Assembly (NCBI GenBank): GCA_030278955.1
Contig: JAOANR010000004.1
Location: 60,329,541 to 60,393,540 of the forward strand
Direction of reading: 5' to 3'
DNA length: 64,000 bases
Source: Hygrophila difformis
Taxonomy: Eukaryota; Streptophyta; Magnoliopsida; Lamiales; Acanthaceae
Shown: piece by piece, positions 11,543 through 22,000 of the stretch
How positions within the stretch are numbered: the first letter of the stretch is position 1
How the letters are laid out: every line of letters starts with the position of its first letter
Position numbers and translations under genes: made by a program
The notes under the pieces: generated by a model
Told to the model about the DNA's origin: nothing
The model's input: the letters and a program-made list of their open reading frames with translations, nothing else
The model's database searches: none

Positions 11543-12110
11543 TTAGTCATATTAAAGTTTGAATCCAAAATATTACATAAAAAATATAATAAATTAAAAA
11601 AATAGTAAGATTTATATTTAATAAAATTTATATTTACCTAAAAAATATAATAAATTAATATACTTTAGTTAGTCTATCAAAATTTATATTTAATTAAAAA
11701 AGTATAATCCGCTATAGTAAGATTAATCAAATTTTAAACATAATTTTTAGTAGGTTTAACTATAAAATTTAATATCATTAAAAAAATTTAATTAACTGTA
11801 TAATAGATAGACAAAAATTGATAAAAAAAATATTTTTTAATTATAGATGTAGATATGATTATAATTATAATTATTATATTATTAATTAACATATTTTTGG
11901 AAACTGTTTTTCGGTTGAATTATTAATATTAGTATTTTAATTTTTCTAATTATTTAATCTATATATAATCTATATAATAAATTCTGAATACTTTTTTGCC
12001 TGTGCAGACTTTTTTGCCTGATAGTTACTAAGTAATCACTGAGTAATGCCACATCATCAGACACATCATCAATATCTATATTTAGAAAATAAATCTATCT
12101 ATTAATATAA
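11543..12110. other. AT-rich intergenic
   Basis: Very AT-rich; no gene, RNA or bounded element seen. Confidence 0.5.
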
Positions 12111-12119
12111 CAAAATCTT

Positions 12120-12290
12120 GAAAAAATCTTCATAATAATAAGGGGAAAAAAAGAGATAATTTTTTTTAAAAAAAAAAGCAAAAAAAGAAGAACAAAAGAA
12201 AACAAGGAAAAAAAAAGAAAAAGGGAAAAAATAGAAGAAAAGGAAAAAATATTGTAGGAAAAGAAAAAAAGAGAAAAAAACTTTATACAA
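12120..12290. repeat. Polypurine tract 1
   Basis: The plus strand is nearly all A and G (GAAAA/AAGAAA units). It resembles the tract at 13815-14165, and both are followed by TTATACAAATAACTATTTAT and then a TAA microsatellite, so they belong to one local duplication. Confidence 0.8.
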
Positions 12291-12363
12291 ATAACTATTT
12301 ATAATACAGATTATTTTGTTTATAAAATATTTATACAAAATAACAAATTTGAAGAATAAAAAA

Positions 12364-12442
<79 letters not shown>
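12364..12442. repeat. (TAA)n microsatellite plus foldback-element fragment
   Basis: About 26 TAA units ending directly against GGCCACCAGAAGAGTCATTT, the inner part of the foldback element. That fragment continues to ~12535 with GGCCATTAGAAGGATTTCGG. Confidence 0.9.
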
Positions 12443-12443
<1 letters not shown>

Positions 12444-12539
12444 GGCCACCAGAAGAGTCATTTCCATTTTTGAGCCATGATATTTTGAATTAGGGAAATA
12501 GGCCATTAGAAGGATTTCGGGCCTGAATTTAAGTTATTT

Positions 12540-12780
12540 CCACCTCACCGTGATCAACTGCTTCTGTTAAGTTTCGATTCGAAGATTCGAAAATGGGCAG
12601 TTACAGAGAGGTTGTTGGATGAAGTTCCAACAATGATTCGAAGGAGGCACACTCGATAAATATCACCTACACGTAAAGAGGAATCTATAAGCAATGTTTG
12701 GAATGTGCAGGAGCAAGAAGAAGTTGTAACAACCAATGGGACATTTGCCAATGTGCTATCCTCGATGCTTGTTTTGAGTA
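12540..12780. repeat. Diverged duplicate A of the 13072-13350 segment
   Basis: Shares CACCTCACCGTGATCAAC, GTTTCGATTC, AGGTTGTTGGATGA and CTATAAGCAATGTTTGGAAT with 13090-13290, with many substitutions. Neither copy has an intact frame across the whole homologous block, so this is probably a decayed gene or transposon fragment. Confidence 0.6.
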
Positions 12781-13071
12781 ATGATATACAGACCTAGTAC
12801 ACAACAATTCTCTTTTCAATTATCTCTTTATACTTCTTCTCTTTTTAATAATCTCTTTTTTTTTTCTTCCAAATTTCGTAACAGTTCAATAGATTATGCG
12901 TAAATTAATAAAGTTACAAAATTAGACAAGTAATTTTGTGTATTACACCATTCAATAGTATTTAATTTATACAGTAGTTGTGTGGTGTAATTGTTTAAGT
13001 TATTATTAAAATCGAGACTAATTTTTCTGGTGTTTAACTGCAGTTACTAGTTTATTAACGTATATTCACTG

Positions 13072-13387
13072 ATGGGGAATGGGAGAAATCGAAAAATATC
13101 ACCTCACCGTGATCAACCGCTTCCGTTAAATTTCGATTCTAAGGGATTTGGAAAGTGGACAGTTACGAAAAGGTTGTTGGATCAATTTTCAACAATAATC
13201 GGAGGATGCGTGTTCGGCAAATATCACTTGTACGAGAAAGATGAACCTATAAGCAATGTTCGGAATGTGTATGGACAACATAGAGTTGTAAGCACCACTG
13301 AAAACCTTGTGCCAATGTGCTTCCTTGATGTGATCATTTCCGTAATGGGTATCTGCAACAATGTAAGTTCATTATGCATCGCCATTA

Positions 13388-13470
<83 letters not shown>

Positions 13471-13644
13471 TTAACCGGTTCTTTAAATATAGCTTATTTT
13501 AAGTTTTTTCGTCAATTTATAAGGGAATGGGAGGATTCGGATGCTATGCTTTCATTATATTGCATTTTAGATATAAACCTCTTCGCAAGAAAAGCTGTGA
13601 AGAAGCCTTCTGATATATGCTTGATCTCCAAAATATCTCAATGA
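13072..13644 (+). pseudogene. Unidentified ORF fragment, duplicate B, interrupted by a microsatellite
   Basis: The frame from ATG 13072 encodes a plausible globular stretch (residues 1-98, including GFGKWTVTKRLLDQFSTIIG). It then enters a pure Leu run, which is translation of the (ATT)n microsatellite at 13388-13467, and continues about 60 residues. The first part is homologous to 12540-12780. I do not recognise the domain. The microsatellite inside the frame and the decayed twin upstream argue for a remnant rather than a gene. Confidence 0.4.
13388..13467. repeat. (ATT)n microsatellite
   Basis: About 26 uninterrupted ATT units inside the duplicate B fragment. Confidence 0.95.
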
Positions 13645-13814
13645 CGGGGCTTCACTTGATGCAATACAATACTTCATTTAAAAACAAGAATGATGTCGTC
13701 GAAGAAGTGAAATGATATGTGTTTATTCATTATAATTATTAGTATTAGTATTATAATTTTATAATATAATTTATTCGATCATATGAATCAATTTTCAAGT
13801 AAATAATATTCACT

Positions 13815-14165
13815 ACCAAATAAAAAATAAAAGAAAACAAGGAAAAAAGAAAGAGAAAACAAAAGAAAGAAAAAAAAATAGGAAAGGAATGAGAAGAAAA
13901 AATAAAATAAAATAAAGAAAAAAAAAACAAAGAAAAAAAAGGAAGAAAAGGAAAAAACAAGGAAAAAAGAAAGAAAAAAAATAAGAAAAAAGAGAAAGAA
14001 AAGGAAAAAAAGAAAAACAAAAGAAAACAAGAAAAAAAGAGAAAAATTTATAAAAAAAGCAAAAAAAAAAGAACAAAAGAAAACAAGAAAAAAAAAAGAA
14101 AGAAAAAGGAAAAAAATAGAAGAAAAGGAAAAGAAGAAAATTTTGGGAAAAGAAAAAAAAGGAAA
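13815..14165. repeat. Polypurine tract 2 (~350 bp)
   Basis: About 350 bp in which the plus strand is almost purely purine, built from GAAAACAAGGAAAAAAGAAA-like units repeated several times. Followed by TTATACAAATAACTATTTAT and a short TAA microsatellite (14199-14235), as at tract 1. Confidence 0.9.
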
Positions 14166-14196
14166 TATTATACAAATAACTATTTATAATAAAAAT

Positions 14197-14235
<39 letters not shown>

Positions 14236-14366
14236 TATTAATAATAATAAATTAGTTGTACGAAGAATTCAAAACTTTTGAGCTAAAAAAAGAATTAAAA
14301 AATCTGAAAAAATCCTAAACCCTTTGGCTTAGAAACCCTAAAACCTAACTTGGCAGGTGTATAAAT

Positions 14367-14500
14367 ATGTCCGGGCCAAGTGTATATGTCCGGGCCAAGT
14401 GCATATGTCCGGGCCAAGCTATCACTCTAAGTATTTTATTAATTAAAGCTTTGGCCCGTGCAATTATATTTGGCCCGGTCCGGGCCAAGTATCCGGGCCA
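14367..14500. repeat. Second TTGGCCCGG/CCGGGCCAA array
   Basis: Contains ATGTCCGGGCCAAGTGTAT three times with small changes, plus TTGGCCCGGTCCGGGCCAA. It is the inverted, shorter counterpart of the array at 6560-7060 and leads directly into the right terminal inverted repeat. Confidence 0.85.
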
Positions 14501-14952
14501 AGGGTTTTTGGTCTTTTTGGGTAAAAAACTAACTTCCGTAAGGCGGCGGGTAGAAAAGCTTCTGGCATTTTCTGACAGGGTAACAGGTACCATTATCTGT
14601 TTTTTTTATAGCACACAAAATTGTGCTGTTTGGCCTTTTTTTTTTTGTAATAGTACAGTAACTTTTTATGGTGATGTGTGTCTCAATTTTAAGACAAGAA
14701 GGAATGGGGGGAAAAAATCGAGCTCCAAATATTTTATGGTGGCGCATTAGATTTGTATTGTCATGGGACATTCGACAATAGAGTAATAAAAATTCAAAAG
14801 GCTTTTGTATGACTCTGGTGAGAATGAACTAAATTGGCAATATACTTCATAGAAACTGCAATAAAATATCGTACTATAGAGTCAGTATACAGTATTTAAA
14901 ACATTGAAAGTTTGTTCTCTAGTGGGGAAAGGGATAATAAAAACAAAGACAA

Positions 14953-15026
14953 CGACCACAGTGGGAGTCGAACCCACGACCTTCTGATCCGAAGTCAGAC
15001 GCGCTAATCCACTGCGCTATGCGGTC
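14953..15026 (-). tRNA. tRNA-Arg (anticodon TCG)
   Basis: The minus strand folds into a standard cloverleaf. The acceptor stem is GACCGCA paired with TGTGGTC (one G-U pair) plus discriminator G. The D-loop contains AGTGGATTAGCG, the anticodon arm is TCTGA-CTTCGGA-TCAGA with anticodon TCG, and the T-arm contains GGTTCGACTCC. No intron; no encoded CCA. It reads CGA codons. Confidence 0.96.
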
Positions 15027-15108
15027 AGTTGTTGTGATAAAGCTTTTTCAAATGCAATTTATAATGGAGAATTAGTTTTCTTTTCTTTCAACAGCACCTT
15101 CTCGAATA

Positions 15109-15368
15109 CTTCCTCCGTTTCCATGAAATTGCAACACTCACTCATTTCACGCAGTCCAATGCACATTTTCAACGATTAATAACTAAAATTGTATATAAGT
15201 AAAAGTAATAAAAAGTTGATATTATAAAACTACAAGAAAAGACGATTCCAACAAGATCTCACTTGACTATATTTCCCCTTATATAACTATGATAAAAATT
15301 CGAGTCAAAGTTAAACAATGAATAGTAACAAAAAGTGAAATGTTGCAATTTCACAAGAACGGAGGTAG
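15109..15368. mobile_element. Stowaway-type MITE
   Basis: Termini CTTCCTCCG and CGGAGGTAG inside a TA duplication (15107-15108 and 15369-15370). The interior has the family core CAACAAGATCTCACTTGACT. About 260 bp, noncoding. Confidence 0.85.
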
Positions 15369-15454
15369 TATTTCTTAGGTGGTGCTTTATATCCAAAATA
15401 GTTTTTACAAATATAATATTGACGGTGAGTGACCCTTCAAAATAAATGATACTA

Positions 15455-15716
15455 CTTCCTCCATTCTCATATATTTCTTACGGACCAAATGCGCACGCAG
15501 TCCAATGCACAATTTGAATCAATAATAACTCGAGTTCGGTATATGGAAAAATTCTAAAAGTTCGATATTTAAAAACTACACGACGAGACGAATCTAAAAA
15601 GATCCATATTGACTATATTTTAACTTGTATAACTATGATATAAAACTTTAAATCAAAGTGAAAAGGTGAATAGTGCCCCAAAATCAAATGTAACCAACAT
15701 TTGAGAACGGAGGAAG
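15455..15716. mobile_element. Stowaway-type MITE
   Basis: Termini CTTCCTCCATT and AACGGAGGAAG with TA on both sides. Core CGCAGTCCAATGCACAATTT is shared with the element at 15109-15368, 90 bp away. Confidence 0.85.
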
Positions 15717-15746
15717 TATATTATAAGAACTTGTTTCAATGATATA

Positions 15747-15868
15747 GGGGATATTTGGGAGTCAGCGGATTCGCTAGCAGATAGCAGATTCAGAGAGAGA
15801 ATTGTGAGATGATATGCTGATTGAATCCGCTATATGCTCCTTAATATGTCAGCTTCCAAACATCCCCT
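15747..15868. mobile_element. Small MITE with GGGGATRTTTGG inverted ends
   Basis: Left GGGGATATTTGGGAGTCAGC is mirrored at the right by GTCAGCTTCCAAACATCCCC, and GCGGATTCGCTAGCAGATAG is partly mirrored internally. About 120 bp. The exact target duplication is unclear; the ends resemble Tourist/Harbinger or hAT-derived MITEs. Confidence 0.65.
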
Positions 15869-16560
15869 TAGTATATTTTAGTCACGTACGTGTTTTGATT
15901 TGTGAAATTTAAATGTATATCTCGTTGTTGTTTTTTTTTTTAAGAATGTTGCAATTCAAGTCCTATAAATAGAGTGCCATGAGTAGTCGAATCAAATATG
16001 TATTCACTCCCATTGAGCATAATTTTGAAATTGAAACTAGGACCATTGCTTATACTTCATCTCTTTTTGTGACTCGGGTTTAATTCAAGGTCCCGACTAC
16101 GAAAGGCTTTTGTATAACGATTGCATGGGATTGTCTTATTTGGGACAAAGTAAACTTTTGAATAAATGGCCTTCTTCATCGAAAAGATATACTACTAGTA
16201 ATTGTGCGTATGTAAACCATATATTGTTAGCAGGAATTAATAATTGTGGATGCAATTAGTTGGTGGCACAAAAACATCCCCATGCAATTGTTTGGCCTCT
16301 GTTACTTTGCATTCGAAATTTCGAATGATGGCCTAATGAATAGTGAAATTATTTCAAATTAAATGACGATGGTATTGCATATTTCATTTGATTTGAGGTG
16401 CTTATTAATTAAATGATGGCATAATGAACTGTGAAATTATTTCAAATTTGCTACACTATATATAGTATTTATATAAGAAAATCTCCATGATTTTAATACT
16501 AGAAAAGTACACTAATAAAATTTTGTTATTACGAGCCTAATTATGTTTTAATATCCTCTT

Positions 16561-16684
16561 TTGGCGAGCCTACTTATCCGGTTTTCACCAATCACCACCT
16601 CCTACATGAACCAGGAAGCCACGAACGTCCGGCGGCAGGTTGTTGCCCGGCCGTCGGCGCCGGTGAATCCACCACTAGTATTGT
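16561..16684 (+). other. CG-rich fragment interrupted by a hAT insertion
   Basis: The ~120 bp before the hAT element at 16685 are unusually CG-rich (around GTCCGGCGGCAGGTTGTTGC) and open on the plus strand. Removing the element and one target copy would continue into AT-rich DNA at 17172, so only a short fragment of a possible coding region remains. Not identified. Confidence 0.3.
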
Positions 16685-17163
16685 CAGTGGCGGTACTAGT
16701 ATATAACCAGGGTGGTCAGTTGACCACCCTGAAATTTTTAAAAAAAAAAAAATTATATTTTTTATTTTTAATGTAAAAATAATATTAGTAATATATAAAC
16801 CCCAATTTTAATAAATAAGCTATTTTTTCTCAATTTTTTTTCATTCTTTCTCTGATTCCAAACATTTTTTCCTCTTAATTAACTTCAACTGGGAATGGGG
16901 ACTTGGCCCAGTGATCATGGTCTGATTTTCAACCTTATGGTAGGGTTAGATTCTCACCCGGCCCCGTAGTCCTCTTTATTCCCCTTTGTAATTTGTATAG
17001 TTTGAGCTCCCACACACCTTTACCAACACATAAGTGTCAATATTAAAAAAAAAAAAATTCAGCTTAATTATCGACCCAACAGTAACAAAACATATTACAT
17101 GGAACGGATGTAGAATTAACTAAATTTTTGACCACCCTGGATCGAATTTCTGGTTCGCCACTG
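16685..17163. mobile_element. Non-autonomous hAT element (CAGTGGCGG ends)
   Basis: A 479-bp element with termini CAGTGGCGG and CGCCACTG, flanked by the perfect 8-bp duplication AGTATTGT (16677-16684 and 17164-17171). Subterminal GGTGGTCAGTTGACCACC is a palindrome, and GACCACCCTGG recurs near the right end. It encodes no transposase and carries a SINE. It shares terminal sequence with the nested element at 39713-40322. Confidence 0.92.
16895..17060 (+). mobile_element. tRNA-derived SINE inside the hAT element
   Basis: Box A-like GGCCCAGTGATCATGG and box B-like GGGTTAGATTCTCAC are spaced as in a pol III promoter. A body with CCCCTTTGTAATTTGTATAG and an A12 tail follow. CTTAATTA occurs on both sides and may be the target duplication. 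The sequence resembles SINE-like copies at 50757 and 55891. Confidence 0.65.
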
Positions 17164-17434
17164 AGTATTGTATTTACCTAATGTCGATCTGTTTTTCCCT
17201 AATGCATTAAAAATCACAAGCTGAAGAACACAGAATTCATATCATGCATCTAACAACACCAACAAAATCATCATAATTCCGGAATCCAATCCAACAAAAC
17301 CAAACCACAGAAATCAGATGATTTCATTACGCATTAAACTTAAATCTTTCTTATTAGCACTAATTCCAATTGAAGAACAAACCAAAAATTCAGATAAGAT
17401 CCAGCTTTTTGAAATCATCGCCGTCGCCGATTAA

Positions 17435-17872
17435 TCAGCCAGTGAGCTCCTCCTCCTTGTGAGTCTCGATGGTGACGTCCGAGGTCGGATAGGCCACGCA
17501 GGTCAGCACCCATCCAGCGTCAATCTGTTCGTCCTCGAGGAAGCTTCCGTCGGACTGATCAACGCTCCCGGCCACCACCTTCCCGGCGCACGACGAGCAG
17601 GAACCCGCGCGGCACGAGTAAGGCAGCTCCGCGCCTACCTCCTCCGCCTTGTCCAGGATGTAGACGTCGTCCTCGCACTCGAACTCGTACGTTCCTTCCG
17701 GAGACACGAGCTTCACGTTGTACGTCGCCATACACGTCACCCTACCACCGGTCTTGACGCCGAACAGAGCAGCCTGCTTGAAATTGGGAAGCGCGCGGAG
17801 GCTGGTGACGGCTACGGCCGGCTTGCGTGGGAGCAAGGCGGTGCTGAGCATGGTGGTGGAGAGGGACGCCAT
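17435..17872 (-). CDS. petF: Chloroplast [2Fe-2S] ferredoxin
   Basis: Single-exon gene for a 145-aa precursor. Residues 1 to about 48 form a Ser/Ala/Arg-rich plastid transit peptide, and the mature protein begins near [20 protein letters not shown]. The four cluster ligands are visible in the plant pattern C-x4-C-x2-[13 protein letters not shown] plus the later Cys of GWVLTC. Mature length (about 97 aa) is normal. The protein carries electrons from photosystem I to ferredoxin-NADP reductase and other stromal enzymes. The start is fixed by the transit peptide. The coding sequence is markedly CG-rich compared with the AT-rich flanks. Which isoform it is (leaf or root) cannot be told with confidence. 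Confidence 0.96.
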   Translation of the reverse strand: MASLSTTMLSTALLPRKPAVAVTSLRALPNFKQAALFGVKTGGRVTCMATYNVKLVSPEGTYEFECEDDVYILDKAEEVGAELPYSCRAGSCSSCAGKVVAGSVDQSDGSFLEDEQIDAGWVLTCVAYPTSDVTIETHKEEELTG

Positions 17873-18428
17873 TGTAGAGGAAATGGAATTAGGGTTTGCA
17901 AAACTGGGGGAATGGGATTGTGGGAAATGCAGAGCTTAAGGCGAGGGGCTTGTGGAAATAGTGTGGCGGGAGGGATAAAGTATCTTATCCGACACGTGGC
18001 ACCATCCTGTGGCTTGTTCTATCGGGTTATCTTTTTCAGGTATTGTGGTTCATAAAAGCCTTCAAAATTCCTCATTTATTTTTGGCCTTCCAATTTTTTT
18101 GAAATTTTATTTGTATACAATTTGAAAAGATAATTAAATAGTTGGTTAATTTTATTTATTCTTATTTAAATGGTATCCGCAAGAAATGTACTGTAATATA
18201 CAGTTCTTTTCTTATAGACATTATTAGACGACGAAAATGAAATGTATTTGTTCATGAATTTATTAATGACCGTTGAGAATAGTCTCCTTTTATTGGCGGG
18301 TCGGACCAGGCCCGACAGAATTCCATTTAGAGTTTTTATTATTATTTTTGGATCAAAAGAATGATTTTGTGAAAGTTATATTACCATAATTACACTTTAT
18401 ATAATTATATATATTATGCAGGGAAATA

Positions 18429-18682
18429 CTTCCTCGATATAAATGTTACGTTGGACTTTTTGATACTATTCACTGTGTAACTTTGATTCAAATTTTTATC
18501 ATATCTATGAAAGGAAAAAGATAGTCAAGTTAGATCTTGTTAGATTCGTCAAATCTTGTAGTTTTAGACAATCAACTTTTTATAAATTTTTATTATACAC
18601 AATTTAAGTTATAAACCGTTAAAAATGTGTATCGACAAACGTGTCGGAAGGGAATGTAACAATTATATTGAGACGGATGTAG
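18429..18682. mobile_element. Stowaway-type MITE
   Basis: Termini CTTCCTCGATA and ACGGATGTAG within TA. The internal AGTCAAGTTAGATCTTGTTA is the family core in inverted orientation relative to the 15-kb copies. It lies in the ferredoxin upstream region. Confidence 0.8.
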
Positions 18683-19094
18683 TATAATTGATCAAAAGAC
18701 TTGTGTAGCAAAAGTTCAAATCCAATTTCATTCGCCTATATATTTATGATAGAATAAATAAAAAGGAGAGACGGAATATTCGCATGCAAATTCACACATA
18801 AATTTGGGCCAGGTTCTTTATAGGCCTTTGATTATAAATGGGCCCAGATGAAGCCCGATAGGTATATGCTAAATTGGACCACAACATATGAAATGGAAAA
18901 ATTAACACTTTACTCATTTAAATTTTAAAATTTATATAGTTCTCTTTATTTTAATTAGAAAAGTCGGACCTATATTTAATTTCTTCTCCAATTTGTTCAT
19001 AAAAAAGAATCTTCAATTTTTTTTTTTTTCTTACAGCCAATGAAGGCGGGGAAATAAAAGGAAAAAAGGTAAAGATAAAACAAACACAAAACCG

Positions 19095-22000
19095 TTAACA
19101 CCTGGTGAACCAGGTACCAGCTACATCTGCAGTCAAAAGAGGCTTTATGGGGTCTGGGGGAAAAGCCCAGGTCGTGAAGAAGAGTTCATCCGAAGCACCA
19201 AGCTTAGCCAATCCATCAGCAACAGCATTCCCTTCTCTCAATATGTGCTCAAAGACACACACCTGAAACTCTCGTTTGGCTGTATCAATCCAAGACAGAA
19301 GCGGGGATAGCGAATGAGAGGTATTCATTTTGGATGAGATTAGACGAATGGCATCCATTGAATCGCAACGACAACATACTTCAAGTGCACCATAATTCTT
19401 TGCTAACCGGAGGCCGTGCAAGATACCAGTCAACTCAGCTTCAAGAACCGAAACGCTTCCCAAAAACCCTGACGCTCCGAGAATCCACATTCCAGAGTTG
19501 TGGCGTAAAACAGCTCCAAATCCGGCCCTTTCTTCATTGACTAAGAAAGACCCATCTGTGTGAACAAAAATACCCTGCCATGATCCCATATTCCACCGAA
19601 CCAAGCGAGGCTCATGATATCGGGATGCAGTGGGAGAAATAACCCTAAGAAGCTCACATTCAAGATGCCTAACCCGCCGGATGAGGGCCTGAGGAGTAGT
19701 GGTTTTAGCTTGGAAAACCCGAAGGTTGCGCTCCCGCCAAACCGACCACAGACATGCCATGAAGAGTGCACCATGCATCTTAAACATAGCATGCAGCCAA
19801 TAACGAATATCATATTGTGGTATGGAATGAAGATCCGGATGAATATTAATAGATACAGTACTCCATACATGATCTGCCCACGAACAGTAGAATAAACTAT
19901 GGCACCAGTCATCTTCATCAGTCCCACATATAGTACATAGGGGAGACGAGGTAAGATGGCGGCGATGTCTAAGAGAATTACATGGAAGAGCGGACCAAGA
20001 AATGATCCAGAGTATAAGACAAATCTTCTCAGGTAATAGAGAGGTCCAAAGCCACGACCAGCCACCGTTTACGTTCTCAGCCGCCATAAGGAAGGTATAT
20101 CCTGATTTGGAAGAGTAAAGCCCATCAATGGATTGCTTCCATCGCCACCCATCAGAACAGTCACGGTGTAGCAGAGGAGGAGGGGAGTGCAGCAGATCAT
20201 GTCTTAAAACAGGAGGTATCAAAGTGAAAACTGACGACAAATCCCAATTGTGGTTAGAAACAATATCACGGACGCAAAGGTCTTGATCGCATGTTTCAAT
20301 GAAAGGAACTTGAGGACCCAAGGCATGACCACGAAACCAAGGTGTGAACCAAAGAGAGCTGCGCCCATCCCCAAGCATGAACGAATAGCCCCCACACAAT
20401 CGCAACATAGCCTTATGAATACTTTTCCATGTAAAGGAGCCAGCATGCCTAAATTCGGAGGGAGAGAAACCGTTCAGACAATATTTGGCACGAAGTTCCC
20501 TCACCCACAATTTGTCACTGCCAGTAATAAGGCCGTGCCCAAGTTTACCAAGCAAGGAAATATTAATAAGTCGAGACTTGCGAATTCCCAAACCCCCGCA
20601 ATATCTAGGGGTGGCTATGCGGTCCCATTTCACCAGATTGATCCCACGCCCACTCCGGTCTTTCCAAATAAGGGACCTAATACGAAAGTCAATCCGTTGA
20701 CAAACTGATTCAGGAAGCCACCCAACTTGCATGCAATAAGTAGGGATCGAAGATAGGACATGCCGGGCCAACGTGATTCTGCCAGGTTTATTAAGAAGCC
20801 TCATTGCCCAACAAGATATGCGAGCATCCATTCGTTCTAGGATAAAATCATAGGACCGCACAGAGACTCTCCCATGGTGAATAGGGAAACCAAGATAGGA
20901 TCCTAATTCATCAGTGAAATTAATACCCGTGGCAGCAGTAAATGAAGATCTTTCCAAAGGGGTAACACGAGTACTGGCAAAAGCTTTAGACTTATTCGAA
21001 TTAATCTTTAACCCGGACCACTTAGCAAAAGAATCCAGAGTGGAAGCAATACAACTAAAGCTATCAAAATCAGCCAATGAACAGAGAATAAGATCATCGG
21101 CAAAGAGAAGATGGGAAATACCAATACCCGCAGGCGAGAGCTTAATGGGCAGCCATTTTCCAAGTTCCGCCTCCCGATGGATGGTGACAGAAAGGCGTTC
21201 CATTATAATGTTGAATAAATAGGGTGACAGAGGATCGCCTTGACGAAGACCTCTCTGGGGCCGAAATCCCTCGAGCGGTATCCCGTTCCATAAAATAGAA
21301 AATTCAGGAGATGAGATACAGGCCATGATGACTCGCCTCAAAGAGTTGGGAATCTGCATTTGCTGAAGGCATTCATCCAAAAAACTCCAATGAACTTTGT
21401 CATATGCCTTTTCGAGGTCTATCTTCATCAATATCGCCCTGTTGTTAGTGCCGCGGCGAGAAAGAGATGATACCAATTCCTGAAGAATGATTGCGTTATC
21501 TACAGTACCTCGTCCTGGGAGAAAAGCCGACTGGAGCGAAGAGATGTATTTCTTCATTACAGGCCTGAGCCGATTAACAAGTACTTTAGAGATGAATTTG
21601 TACGCCACGTTACAAAGAGTGATTGGGCGGTATTGCTGGATACTCGAAGGGACAGCCACTTTTGGTATTAAGCATATGAAAGCTTTAGCAAGTATTGGAT
21701 CAAAAAACCCATCTTCAAGGGCCCTACGAACCATAGATAAAATGTCATGACCCACAATAGGCCAATATTTTTTATAAAAGGCCGCTGGGAATCCATCAGG
21801 ACCTGGAGCCGCAAGGGGCTTAAGTTGAGAAAGTGCGAGAGAGACCTCATCTGAGGTGACTTGTTCAGCAGGAAGCTCACAATCAAAAGCAGACAAAGGC
21901 AGCAAGGGTGGTAGCGGGGGTGCTCTGACCGGAGTAACGTCATCAGCAAAAAGAGTACCAAAATATTGCTTAACCGAGTGCTTGAGGACATTCTGATCCG

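Larger units (their letters stand above)
6472..14599. mobile_element. Candidate ~8.1-kb Mutator-like element bounded by inverted repeats
   Basis: The left end (6491-6593) and the reverse complement of the right end (14579-14478) align over about 100 bp. They share CCTGTCAG, the block CGGAAGTTAGTTTTTTACCC, and the start of a TTGGCCCGG array. Just outside lie identical 9-mers TTTTTTTTA (6463-6471 and 14600-14608), the target-duplication length of Mutator-like elements, although this 9-mer has low information. The outermost ~20 bp of the two ends match poorly. No transposase domain is recognisable inside; the interior is AT-rich and packed with other repeats. The alternative is two separate elements of one family in opposite orientation. 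Confidence 0.45.

Noticed and set aside
12102..12506. 134-codon minus-strand ORF
   Set aside because: Poly-Tyr and Phe/Leu-rich: microsatellite plus polypurine tract read backwards.
13751..14175. Overlapping Phe-rich minus-strand ORFs
   Set aside because: All derive from the polypurine tract; no domain, and several frames are open equally.
17459..18055. 198-codon plus-strand ORF
   Set aside because: Antisense to the ferredoxin gene; open only because that gene is CG-rich.
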